Below are positions 19,352 to 27,210 of a stretch of DNA of 56,322 nucleotides, piece after piece. Source of the DNA: Nocardioides sp. (GTDB lineage Bacteria; Actinomycetota; Actinomycetes; Propionibacteriales; Nocardioidaceae); assembly GCF_029937575.1 (NCBI RefSeq), contig NZ_JAPYPS010000024.1, forward strand, positions 1 through 56,322, read 5' to 3'. The notes below the pieces were generated by a model. It had not been told where the DNA came from. It saw nothing but the letters and a program-made list of their open reading frames with translations, and did not search any database. Position numbers and translations under genes: made by a program. Within the stretch, counting starts at the first letter, position 1, and each line of letters opens with the position of its first letter.

Positions 19352-19357
19352 CAGGAT
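19352..19357 (+). promoter_or_regulatory. -10 box of leaderless DUF4190 gene
   Basis: CAGGAT, 7 nt before GTG 19365. Confidence 0.4.
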
Positions 19358-19364
19358 GAGCCTC

Positions 19365-19703
19365 GTGAGCAACCAGAACCCCCAGGACCCGCAGCAGCCC
19401 CACCCGTACGGCGCCCCGGCGTACGGCGGCTACCAGCCGGTGCCCGACCACCCCCAGGCCACCACCGTGCTGGTGCTCGGGATCGTCGGCGTCTTCTTCA
19501 GCGTCGTCTCCCCGGTCGCGTGGTACCTCGGGTCCAAGGCCAAGAAGGAGATCGAGGCGTCGCAGGGCCGCATCGGCGGCCTGCAGCAGGTCACGATCGG
19601 CTGGATCCTCGGCATCATCTTCACGATCCTGCTCGTCGTCGGGCTGGTCATCTTCTTCCTCGTCCTGGTGCTCGCCGTCGGGATCATGTCCACGGCCCCG
19701 TGA
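19365..19703 (+). CDS. DUF4190 domain membrane protein
   Basis: 112 aa. A Pro/Gln/Tyr-rich cytoplasmic N-terminus (about 30 residues) precedes two membrane segments separated by a basic stretch (GSKAKKEIEASQGRIGGL), the DUF4190 layout. Function unknown. Start at GTG 19365 gives MSNQNPQDPQQP and fits the CAGGAT box 7 nt upstream; the ATG at 19356 is the alternative. Its stop overlaps the GTG of trmB (GTGA). Confidence 0.75.
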   Translation: MSNQNPQDPQQPHPYGAPAYGGYQPVPDHPQATTVLVLGIVGVFFSVVSPVAWYLGSKAKKEIEASQGRIGGLQQVTIGWILGIIFTILLVVGLVIFFLVLVLAVGIMSTAP

Positions 19704-20434
19704 GCCACGCGAACGACTCCGCCCCGGCGCGGCCCCACCAGAAGGTGACCGAGGACGGCCGGCGGCTGCGCGAGGTCCTGACCTACTCCCGCCGTGGCAG
19801 CAGGTTCACGCCGCGCCAGGCCCGGGCCTGGGAGGCCCACCACGACGCGTGGGTGATCCCGGACGAGGCGGTCGACGCCGAGGGGTTCCGGTTCGCCGGC
19901 GCGTTCGCCCGGGAGGCCCCGCTGATCGTCGAGATCGGCTCCGGCGTCGGCGAGGCGACCGCGGCCCTGGCCGCGGCGCGCCCGGACTACAACATCCTGG
20001 CGCTCGAGGTGTGGCGACCCGGTGTCGCCGAGACGCTGCACCGCTTGGCGGAGGCGGGCCTCGACAACGTCCGACTGTGCTCGGTGGACGCGGTCTGGAC
20101 GGCCGAGCACCTGCTGCCCGCGCAGAGCCTGGCGGAGCTCTGGACGTTCTTCCCCGACCCCTGGCACAAGGCTCGTCACCACAAGCGTCGCCTCGTCACC
20201 CCCACCAACGCCGCGCTGCTGGCGGGTCTGCTGCAGCCGGGCGGCGTGTGGCGGCTGGCCACCGACTGGGCCGAGTACGCCGACGTGATGGTCGAGGTCC
20301 TCGACGCGGAGCCGACGGTGAGCGGCGGGCGCGTGGAGCGCTGGGACGAGCGACCGGTCACGCGCTTCGAGCGTCGCGGCCTCGCGGCCGGCCGTGAGCC
20401 GATCGACCTGCGCTACGTGCGCGGCTCCTCGTAG
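19700..20434 (+). CDS. trmB: tRNA (guanine-N7-)-methyltransferase
   Basis: 244 aa. Methylates G46 in the variable loop of tRNA. SAM-binding motif IVEIGSGVGEATAAL, the family's TFFPDPWHKARHHKRRLV block, and a C-terminal TRFERRGLAAGREPIDLRY, with the catalytic-region Asp/Arg of the TrmB fold. GTG start overlaps the DUF4190 stop by 4 nt. It converges with the RDD gene with only 18 nt between stops. Confidence 0.93.
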   Translation: MSHANDSAPARPHQKVTEDGRRLREVLTYSRRGSRFTPRQARAWEAHHDAWVIPDEAVDAEGFRFAGAFAREAPLIVEIGSGVGEATAALAAARPDYNILALEVWRPGVAETLHRLAEAGLDNVRLCSVDAVWTAEHLLPAQSLAELWTFFPDPWHKARHHKRRLVTPTNAALLAGLLQPGGVWRLATDWAEYADVMVEVLDAEPTVSGGRVERWDERPVTRFERRGLAAGREPIDLRYVRGSS

Positions 20435-20452
20435 GTCCAGCGGTGGCGCGGG

Positions 20453-21262
20453 TCAGTCCCGCGCCGTGAGGCGTCGTCGAGAGGATTGCTCGCGACGCAG
20501 CCGCTCGAGGTCGCGCTCGCGACGCGTCGCCACCACGGCGGCCAGGACGTCGTACGGCGGGGTGCCGGTCGGCGGGGCGGGCGCGACGTACGCCGAGACC
20601 TGCTCGGCCAGGCGAGCGCCGACCGCCTGCCGGGTGGCGGGGTCGAGGTCGCGGGCCCGCCCGAGGAACTGGCGCACGCCGAGGGCCAGCCCTGTCGGCA
20701 GCGAGGCCACGTCGGCACCGGCCGCCCACGAGGCGAGGTGCGGAGGCATCGGGGTCGGTGCCGCCAGCGTCAGCCCCACGCGCGAGCGCACGACGTACGT
20801 CCCGGCCGCGTGGTCCGCCAGGCGCTTGCCCCGATCGCTGAGCAGCATCGAGAAGAACGCCGGGACCCCGGAGAAGAGGTAGATCTCGACGAAGCCGATG
20901 AGCGCGCGGATGAGCGCATGCTGGAAGGAGATCGGTCCCGCGTCGTCGCGCACCGTGCGCAGACCGGTGGCCAGCTTGCCGAGGGAGCGACCGCGGGTGA
21001 GGGTCTCGATGGTGGTGGGGAAGGCGACGAACACCAGGACGGTCACCGAGATCACCGCGATGGTCGCGATCGCGCCGCCGACGTTGGTGGCGGCGATCCC
21101 GAAGACCAGGGCCAGCACGACGAGCAGGACCAGGGCGACGACGAGGTCGATCAACCCGGAGGCGATGCGGATCGCCAGCCCGGCAGGGGGCAGGTCCAAC
21201 GCGACCGCCTCGCCGGTGACGAGGTCGTCGCTGGTGAGCATCGCGAACTCCTGGCCGGCCAC
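20453..21262 (-). CDS. RDD family membrane protein
   Basis: 269 aa. N-terminal RDD domain (about residues 20-155) with three hydrophobic segments; the name-giving Arg is in AGLAIRIASGLIDLVVA and the two Asp follow (DLVV; RDD-like DRGKRLADHAAGT). The C-terminal ~110 residues are soluble and Arg/Ala-rich. Function unknown; it is regularly paired with a divergent SpoIIM-like gene, as in mycobacteria (Rv3694c/Rv3695 from memory). Start at GTG 21262 is set by TAGGCT 6 nt upstream within a palindrome shared with the SpoIIM gene. Confidence 0.82.
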   Translation of the reverse strand: MAGQEFAMLTSDDLVTGEAVALDLPPAGLAIRIASGLIDLVVALVLLVVLALVFGIAATNVGGAIATIAVISVTVLVFVAFPTTIETLTRGRSLGKLATGLRTVRDDAGPISFQHALIRALIGFVEIYLFSGVPAFFSMLLSDRGKRLADHAAGTYVVRSRVGLTLAAPTPMPPHLASWAAGADVASLPTGLALGVRQFLGRARDLDPATRQAVGARLAEQVSAYVAPAPPTGTPPYDVLAAVVATRRERDLERLRREQSSRRRLTARD

Positions 21263-21287
21263 CCGCACAGCCTAGGCTGCACGGGTG
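21260..21287. promoter_or_regulatory. Symmetric bidirectional leaderless promoter
   Basis: A perfect 12-bp palindrome CAGCCTAGGCTG (21268-21279) holds one TAGGCT per strand (21273-21278 plus, 21269-21274 minus). Each is followed by exactly 6 nt and a GTG start codon (21285 and 21262). The whole 28-bp element is palindromic at 24 of 28 positions. The -10 boxes share two base pairs, so polymerase should be able to serve only one gene at a time. Confidence 0.65.
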
Positions 21288-22280
21288 GACCTCGACGCGT
21301 ACGTGCTGACGCACGGCCACGACTGGGCCCGCCTGGACGAGCTCACCGGCCGCGGCAAGCTGACGGGCGCCGAGAGTGACGAGCTGGTCGAGCGGTACCA
21401 GCAGGTCGCCACGCACCTCTCGGTGATCCGGACGTCCGCGCCGGACGGCGCACTGATCGCCCACCTGTCCTCCCTGCTGGCTCGCGCCCGGATCCGGCTG
21501 GTCGGCACGCGCGTGACCTCGTGGCGCGGCGTGCTGACCTTCTTCACCGAGCGCCTCCCCGCCGCGCTCTACCGACTGCGCTGGTGGTGGCTGGGCTGCC
21601 TGGCAGCCAACGTCGTGGTCACCGGGGTGATCATGCTCTGGCTGCTCGGCCATCCGACGGTCGAGCAGAGTCTGCTCTCGCCCGACGAGGTCGACCAGCT
21701 GGTCAACAACGACTTCGAGGGCTACTACAGCGAGTACGCCGCCAGCCACTTCGCCGCCCAGGTGTGGATCAACAACGCCTGGGTGAGCGCGCAGGCGATC
21801 GCGCTGGGCATCCTGGGTCTCCCGGTCGTCGCGGTGCTGTTCAACAACATCCTCAACCTCGCGATCATCGGCTCGGTGATGATCCGCAACGACCGCGGCG
21901 AGCTCTTCTGGGGCCTGATCCTGCCGCACGGACTCCTCGAGCTGACCGCGGTCTTCGTCGCCGGGGGAGTGGGGATCCGGCTGTTCTGGTCGTGGGTCGA
22001 GCCGGGTGGGCGCACTCGCAGCCGTTCGTTGGCCCGCGAGGGCCGCACCGCGGTCACGGTCGCGCTGGGACTCGTCGTGGTGCTGGCGATCAGCGGTGCG
22101 ATCGAAGGCTTCGTGACGCCGTCGTCCTTGCCGACCTGGGCGCGTGTCGGGATCGGGGTCCTCGCCGAGGCGGTCTTCTTCGCCTACGTCTTCGTCCTCG
22201 GGCGGCGCGCCGTGCAGCGTGGGCACACCGGTGACCTGTCGGCGGACCTGCTCGAGGACTCCGTCGCCACCCAGGCCTGA
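21285..22280 (+). CDS. Stage II sporulation protein M-like membrane protein
   Basis: 331 aa, SpoIIM family. A soluble helical N-terminus (about 1-95) is followed by at least five membrane segments, including the conserved FNNILNLAIIGSVM and LPHGLLELTAVFVAGGVGI. In Bacillus SpoIIM acts in engulfment; in non-sporulating actinobacteria the role is unknown, and the gene travels with RDD, DUF58 and MoxR genes. Leaderless start at GTG 21285. Confidence 0.85.
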   Translation: MDLDAYVLTHGHDWARLDELTGRGKLTGAESDELVERYQQVATHLSVIRTSAPDGALIAHLSSLLARARIRLVGTRVTSWRGVLTFFTERLPAALYRLRWWWLGCLAANVVVTGVIMLWLLGHPTVEQSLLSPDEVDQLVNNDFEGYYSEYAASHFAAQVWINNAWVSAQAIALGILGLPVVAVLFNNILNLAIIGSVMIRNDRGELFWGLILPHGLLELTAVFVAGGVGIRLFWSWVEPGGRTRSRSLAREGRTAVTVALGLVVVLAISGAIEGFVTPSSLPTWARVGIGVLAEAVFFAYVFVLGRRAVQRGHTGDLSADLLEDSVATQA

Positions 22281-22283
22281 TCG

Positions 22284-23027
22284 TCAGCCGGCGCGAGCGG
22301 GGAGCACACAGAAATCGTTGCCGGACGGGTCCTGGTAGAGGCGCCAGGGCAGCTCCCCCCACTCCGGCTGGTTGATCTCGCGACCGCCTCGCTCCGCGAT
22401 CCCGGCCGAGACGAGGTCGGAGTCGTCGCCGACCTCCAGGCGGATGTCGAGGTGGAGACGGTTCTTGGCGGGCCCCTTGGGCGCCGCCTCCGGGAGCAGC
22501 TCGAGCAGCGGCCCGCGCCCCGACGGGTGCCGCAGGCATCGGGGCGCCGGGCCCACGACCTCGCGCCACCCGCTCAGCCACGACCAGAGCTCGGCGTCCC
22601 GGTCGGGAGAGGCCGAGGCGAGCGGCAGCGCCGCGACGGGACCCGAGACGGCGTACGGCGCCCGCTCCTCCATCACGCAGAAGGCGTTGTCCTCCGGGTC
22701 GGCGAGCACCACCCACGGCACTCCGGTGCCCTCGTGCTGCCCGATGTCGACGTGGCGCGCCCCGAGTGCGACCAGACGCTCGACCACCTCGGCCTGCCGG
22801 GCCCCGCCCTGCAGGTCCAGGTGGAACCGCACGGGCCCGGCCGGCTCGGGCGAGGCCGTGGCAACGCGTTGGAAGCACAGGTCGAGCGCCGCTTCGTCCG
22901 TGATGGCGAGCCGGGTCTCGAACCCCTCCGGCTCGTCGGTCAGCCGCTCGCCGCCCACGACGGCCTCCCAGAAGCGGCCGAGTCGCTGCGGGTCGACGGC
23001 GTCGAAGACGAGGTTCTCCAGGTACAT
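22284..23027 (-). CDS. VOC family (glyoxalase-like) protein, two domains
   Basis: 247 aa made of two vicinal-oxygen-chelate-type repeats (about 1-118 and 130-245). Each ends with the motif DPxxNxFCV (ADPEDNAFCV and QDPSGNDFCV) and contains a strand with an HLD pattern (RFHLDLQGG, RLHLDIRLE). Such proteins act as glyoxalases, dioxygenases or resistance binders; which one is unclear. Leaderless ATG start, 6 nt after TACGGT. It lies between DUF58 and SpoIIM, genes that are neighbours in mycobacteria. Confidence 0.8.
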   Translation of the reverse strand: MYLENLVFDAVDPQRLGRFWEAVVGGERLTDEPEGFETRLAITDEAALDLCFQRVATASPEPAGPVRFHLDLQGGARQAEVVERLVALGARHVDIGQHEGTGVPWVVLADPEDNAFCVMEERAPYAVSGPVAALPLASASPDRDAELWSWLSGWREVVGPAPRCLRHPSGRGPLLELLPEAAPKGPAKNRLHLDIRLEVGDDSDLVSAGIAERGGREINQPEWGELPWRLYQDPSGNDFCVLPARAG

Positions 23028-23033
23028 GCGCCC

Positions 23034-23039
23034 ACCGTA
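23034..23039 (-). promoter_or_regulatory. -10 box of leaderless VOC gene
   Basis: TACGGT on the minus strand, 6 nt before ATG 23027. Confidence 0.45.
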
Positions 23040-23067
23040 GGGCGGACGCTCCGACCGGCGCAGGGGC

Positions 23068-24360
23068 TCAGAGCAGGCCTCGGGCCTTGAGCGCGAGGTA
23101 GTGGTCGGCCAGAGCGGGTGGCAGGCGCTCGGCGTCGGCGTCGATCACGCTGACACCGAGTCGGCCGAGCACCTCGGCCGTGCGGGTACGACGTCGCAGC
23201 TCGCGCTCCGCCGCGGCGGCGTCGTAGGCCTCGGCGATCGTTCCGCGTTGCGCCGCCATCCGCTCCAGCTCGGGGTCCCTGACCGAGGCGATCACCACGC
23301 GGTGGTGGCGGGTCAGGGTGGGGAGCACCGCCAGCAGGCCCTCCTCGATGGACGCCGGCTCGACCGGCGTGAGCAGCACGACCAGGGCGCGTTGCCGGCC
23401 GAGACCCTGGACGGCGCCGACGAGAGCGGTCCAGTCGGCCTCGGCGATGACCGGGTCGATCTCGGCCATCACGTCCTGGAGTCGGCCGGTCAGGTCGCGG
23501 GCGCCGCTGGAGCGCAGCCGGGCCCGGACCCGACGGTCGCCGGCGACGAAGTCGATCCGGTCGCCGGCTCGGGAGGCGAGAGCGGCGAGGAGCAGCGCCG
23601 CGTCCATGGCCGAGTCGAGCCGGGGGACGTCGTCCACGCGACCGGCCGAGGTGCGCGAGGTGTCGAGGACGAGCACCACGCGGCGGTCCCGCTCCGGCTG
23701 CCAGGTGCGCACCACCACGGTGGAGGTGCGCGAGGAGGCGCGCCAGTCGATGGAGCGCACGTCGTCGCCGCGCACGTACTCCCGCAGCGAGTCGAACTCG
23801 GTGCCCTGGCCACGGACCCGGACCGCGGCGCGCCCGTCGAGGTCGCGCAGGCGGGCGAGGCGCGAGGGCAGGTGCTTGCGGGAGGCGAACGGCGGCAGCG
23901 AGCGCACCGTGCCACCGACATCGACCGTGCGCTGGCGTGCTGCGAGGCCGAGCGGTCCGAGCAGTCGGATCGTCACGCCGAGCGCGCGCAGGTCGCCTCG
24001 CCGGCCGGGTCGGAGCGGGGTCGCGAGGAGCGCCCGGTCGTGGCCGGCGAGGCGGAGCGGGTGCCGGTTGTCGGTGGCCCCGGCGCTGGGCTGCCAGGCG
24101 TCGCGCAGCACGCCGCGCACCCGGCGTCGACGGGCGTTTCCGACCACGAGCACGGACTCGGTCGCCTCGCCCGTGCGCACCGACCCCGTCGGGCGCCGTA
24201 CGACGTCCAGGTCGCGCGGGCGCGGGGCCAGCAGCACGTCGACCGTGACCAGGATCGCGACGAGGAGCAGCCACAGCCACACCGTGCTCGCGAGCGGTCG
24301 CAGCACCACGGCCACGAGGCCGAGCAGGCCGAGCAGCGGTACGCGTCCGGTGAGCGCCAT
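23068..24360 (-). CDS. DUF58 domain protein
   Basis: 430 aa. Two membrane segments at the N-terminus (about 10-45), a beta-rich middle, then the DUF58 core (LREYVRGDDVRSIDWRASS) followed by a von Willebrand A-like region with a MIDAS-type DTSRT (LVLDTSRTSAG). DUF58 proteins pair with MoxR ATPases and are thought to form chaperone or envelope-remodelling complexes. It follows MoxR by 35 nt in the same operon. Confidence 0.88.
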   Translation of the reverse strand: MALTGRVPLLGLLGLVAVVLRPLASTVWLWLLLVAILVTVDVLLAPRPRDLDVVRRPTGSVRTGEATESVLVVGNARRRRVRGVLRDAWQPSAGATDNRHPLRLAGHDRALLATPLRPGRRGDLRALGVTIRLLGPLGLAARQRTVDVGGTVRSLPPFASRKHLPSRLARLRDLDGRAAVRVRGQGTEFDSLREYVRGDDVRSIDWRASSRTSTVVVRTWQPERDRRVVLVLDTSRTSAGRVDDVPRLDSAMDAALLLAALASRAGDRIDFVAGDRRVRARLRSSGARDLTGRLQDVMAEIDPVIAEADWTALVGAVQGLGRQRALVVLLTPVEPASIEEGLLAVLPTLTRHHRVVIASVRDPELERMAAQRGTIAEAYDAAAAERELRRRTRTAEVLGRLGVSVIDADAERLPPALADHYLALKARGLL

Positions 24361-24395
24361 CAGGTCCTCGTCGTCAGCTCGTGGTCAGTGCGCCG

Positions 24396-25421
24396 TCAAC
24401 GGGGGACCGGCACCGAGCTGACGGCGGAGGCGAGCACCTGCGCGACGTCGACGCCCTCGAGCTCGGCCTCGGGCCGCAGCCCGAGTCGGTGGACCAGGGT
24501 GGCGTGGGCCAGGGCCTTGACGTCGTCGGGAGTGACGAAGTCGCGTCCACCGAGCCATGCCCAGGCGCGGGCCGCGCGCAGCAGCGCCGTGGCGCCCCGG
24601 GGGCTGACCCCCAGCGACAGAGAGGGCGAGACGCGCGTGGCCCGGGCGATGTCGACGATGTAGGCGGCGACCTCGCTGGAGACCTGGACGCCGGCCACCG
24701 CGCGCCGTCCGGCGGCGATGTCGTCGGCGTCGGCCACGGGTCGTACGCCGGCGCCCGCCACGTCGCGGGGATCGAAGCCGCCGGCGTGCCGGGTGAGGAT
24801 CTCCAGCTCCGCGTCGCGCTCGGGGATCGGGAGCACGACCTTGAGCAGGAACCGGTCCAGCTGCGCCTCCGGCAGGGGGTAGGTGCCGTCGAACTCGACC
24901 GGGTTCTGGGTCGCGGCCACCAGGAAGGGTGTCGGCAGTGGCCGGGTGACGCCGTCGGCCGAGACCTGGCCCTCCTCCATCGCCTCCAACAACGCCGACT
25001 GCGTCTTGGGAGGGGTGCGGTTGATCTCGTCGGCCAGGAGCAGGTTGGTGAAGACCGGACCCTCGCGGAAGCTGAGCTCGCCCTGCCCCGACCCGTGCGA
25101 GTCGATGACCATCGACCCCGTGATGTCACCGGGCATCAGGTCCGGGGTGAACTGCACGCGACGGGTCTCGACCGAGAGGGACGCCGCGAGGGTCCGCACG
25201 AGCAGCGTCTTCGCGGTGCCGGGGACGCCCTCCATCAGCACGTGCCCGCCGCACAGCAGGGCCACGAGCAGCCCCGAGACCGCAGCGTCCTGGCCGACGA
25301 CGGCCTTGGCCACCTCCTGACGCACGGCCACGAGACGCTCCCGGGGGTCGCCGGTGCCACCACTCGGGGGCGGGGGTGGCGGTGGTGGGGGACCAGCGGG
25401 CTGGCCGGGGGTGACGGTCAT
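24396..25421 (-). CDS. MoxR family AAA+ ATPase
   Basis: 341 aa. Pro-rich N-terminus (about 20 residues), then Walker A (EGVPGTAKTLL), Walker B (LLLADEINRTPPKTQSALLEA) and sensor 1 (VAATQNPVEFDG), with an AAA lid domain behind (SPRGATALLRAARAWA). MoxR ATPases act as chaperones for partner proteins with vWA domains, here probably the DUF58 product. ATG overlaps the stop of DUF4350 (ATGA). Confidence 0.93.
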   Translation of the reverse strand: MTVTPGQPAGPPPPPPPPPSGGTGDPRERLVAVRQEVAKAVVGQDAAVSGLLVALLCGGHVLMEGVPGTAKTLLVRTLAASLSVETRRVQFTPDLMPGDITGSMVIDSHGSGQGELSFREGPVFTNLLLADEINRTPPKTQSALLEAMEEGQVSADGVTRPLPTPFLVAATQNPVEFDGTYPLPEAQLDRFLLKVVLPIPERDAELEILTRHAGGFDPRDVAGAGVRPVADADDIAAGRRAVAGVQVSSEVAAYIVDIARATRVSPSLSLGVSPRGATALLRAARAWAWLGGRDFVTPDDVKALAHATLVHRLGLRPEAELEGVDVAQVLASAVSSVPVPR

Positions 25422-26581
25422 GAGCGTCGTACCTCTTCCTCGAGAGCGGCCAGGTCGTTGGCCAGGACTATCAGGTCTCGATCGGAGGCCGGCACGTGCG
25501 CCTCGGCTCCGATCAGGGCGGCGACCTCGGACTCGGGTCGCCCGACGTGACGCGCGACAGCGCCGACGACAACGGCGTCGCCGGCGTGGGCGCCGAGACG
25601 CAGCCGATCGCCGGTCCGGGACCGGGTCGCGGCGCGCAGGGCGTCGGCGGCGTGGGCGAGGTCGCCGGACCTCCGGTAGAGACCACCCCGGCTGCGGGTG
25701 GTCTCGATGGCCTTGACGACGACCGGAAGGGGTTCGCTGGCGAGCGGGCCGAGCCGCCGTCCGCGCCAGAGCACGAGCAGCACCGTGCTGAGCAGGAGGA
25801 TCGCCAGGCCCGGGAAGATCCAGTCGGGCAGCAGGGACGTGATGCCGACTCCGTCGTCGGCGACCAGGTCGTCCGGCGACGCGACGTACCAGACCAGTCG
25901 CTCGCGCCCGCCCAGCAGCCGCAGCGCGATCGCGGCGTTGTCGCCGCGCAGGACCTGGTCGTTGCTCAGCAGCTCACCGGCGCCGAGGAGGGTGAGGTCT
26001 CCACCGATGGTGCCCTGGGCGGCGAGGGCGTCGGAGAAGCAGCCGTCCAGGGGCAGCGCGTCGGCGCTGTCGACGACGAGCACGAGGTCGTCGTAGGTCG
26101 GGTCGTCGCAGGATCCGGGCACCCCGTCGCCGACGTCGACGCGGGTCGGGCCGCCGTCGACGTCGAGTGCGTCCAGCAGACGCGCCCCCGGGTCCACCAC
26201 GACCAGCGCGGCGTCGGCGCCGGTGACCTGGTCGAGCAGCGCGCTCGTGGTGCTGGTGCCGAGGTCGGAGGAGGAGGTGACGACCACCAGCGAGTCCGCG
26301 TCGAGCGCGGTGGTCTCGAGGGCGGAGGCCGAGCGGACGACCTCGACGTCGACGCCCTGGTCGTCGAGCACCCCCGCGACGGCCTGGGCGCCGTCGGGCC
26401 CGGGGTTGTCGGGGTCGAGGTCGGCGGCCCGGGTGACCGGGCCCTGGGTGAGGACGACGAGGGCCAGCGCCGCGAACAGGGCCCCGACGATGAGCAGGGT
26501 GGAGCGGTGCCGACGCCAGCCGGTGACCGGTCCGGTCTCCGGTGGCGCCGTCGCCGTCGCGGGCGTGGGGAGAGTCGTCAT
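25418..26581 (-). CDS. DUF4350 domain membrane protein
   Basis: 387 aa. Membrane segment at about 27-47, an extracytoplasmic domain of the DUF4350 type (DLDPDNPGPDGAQAVAGVL onward, resembling a class I glutamine amidotransferase fold), a second segment (FPGLAILLLSTVLLVLW) and a cytoplasmic helical tail. Start at ATG 26581 overlaps the DUF4129 stop (ATGA); the much longer open frame upstream lies over DUF4129 and is rejected. Function unknown, part of the MoxR locus. Confidence 0.85.
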   Translation of the reverse strand: MTTLPTPATATAPPETGPVTGWRRHRSTLLIVGALFAALALVVLTQGPVTRAADLDPDNPGPDGAQAVAGVLDDQGVDVEVVRSASALETTALDADSLVVVTSSSDLGTSTTSALLDQVTGADAALVVVDPGARLLDALDVDGGPTRVDVGDGVPGSCDDPTYDDLVLVVDSADALPLDGCFSDALAAQGTIGGDLTLLGAGELLSNDQVLRGDNAAIALRLLGGRERLVWYVASPDDLVADDGVGITSLLPDWIFPGLAILLLSTVLLVLWRGRRLGPLASEPLPVVVKAIETTRSRGGLYRRSGDLAHAADALRAATRSRTGDRLRLGAHAGDAVVVGAVARHVGRPESEVAALIGAEAHVPASDRDLIVLANDLAALEEEVRRS

Positions 26582-27210
26582 CGTCGACTCCGCAGGAGGA
26601 CGTCGATGCCGAGCACGGTCTCGGCCTCGGCGCGGGTGGCCGGCCGGTCGCCGTACATCACGGCGTCGAAGAGGCGCGCGCCCTCCGCGAGCGAGTCGCG
26701 TCGCTCCGGGTACTGCTGGACGAGGGTGTCGGCGACCTCGCGGGCGGTGCTGCCCGGGGCGTTGTCGAGGCGGCCGCGCTCGACCTGCTGCACCGCCATG
26801 GCCCGGAAGCCGTCGAGCACGGCGTCCCCGAAGCGGCCGTCGGCCAGCGCAGCCTCGGCACGTGTCCGGATCTGCGCGGCGCTCTCTCCCGCCTCGGAGA
26901 GCACGGCCCCGTGCTCCGAGCGCCGGCGTGCCGTGGTCCGGGCGCGGGAGAGCAGCAGGATCAGGGCGGCGCCCAGGGCGACGGCGATGAGGGTCGCGGC
27001 CAGCCAGGCCAGGGCCGGGACCGCTGACGCGGAGGCGACGGTGCCGTCGATGCGTCGCTGGATCCAGTCGAGGATCCGCTGGACGACGTCCTGGTCGTAG
27101 TACTGCGGGTCGACCAGCTCGCGGCGCAGTGCTCCGCGGGCGTCGTCGGGACTGGGTGTCAGGGGCGGGTCCGAGAGCTCCCCGAGGACTCGGGGCACGC
27201 ACGGCACCAC
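26578..27210 (-). CDS. DUF4129 domain membrane protein
   Basis: 210 aa. An N-terminal stretch (LVDPQYYDQDVVQRILDWIQ), one membrane segment (ALAWLAATLIAVALGAALIL) and a C-terminal DUF4129 domain (RTRAEAALADGRFGDAVLDG, then GSTAREVADTLVQQYPERRD). Related domains occur with transglutaminase and MoxR/DUF58 systems. Start taken at GTG 27210, which overlaps the TAG stop of the preceding gene by one base; GTG 27207 is an equally possible start. Confidence 0.78.
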   Translation of the reverse strand: MVPCVPRVLGELSDPPLTPSPDDARGALRRELVDPQYYDQDVVQRILDWIQRRIDGTVASASAVPALAWLAATLIAVALGAALILLLSRARTTARRRSEHGAVLSEAGESAAQIRTRAEAALADGRFGDAVLDGFRAMAVQQVERGRLDNAPGSTAREVADTLVQQYPERRDSLAEGARLFDAVMYGDRPATRAEAETVLGIDVLLRSRR

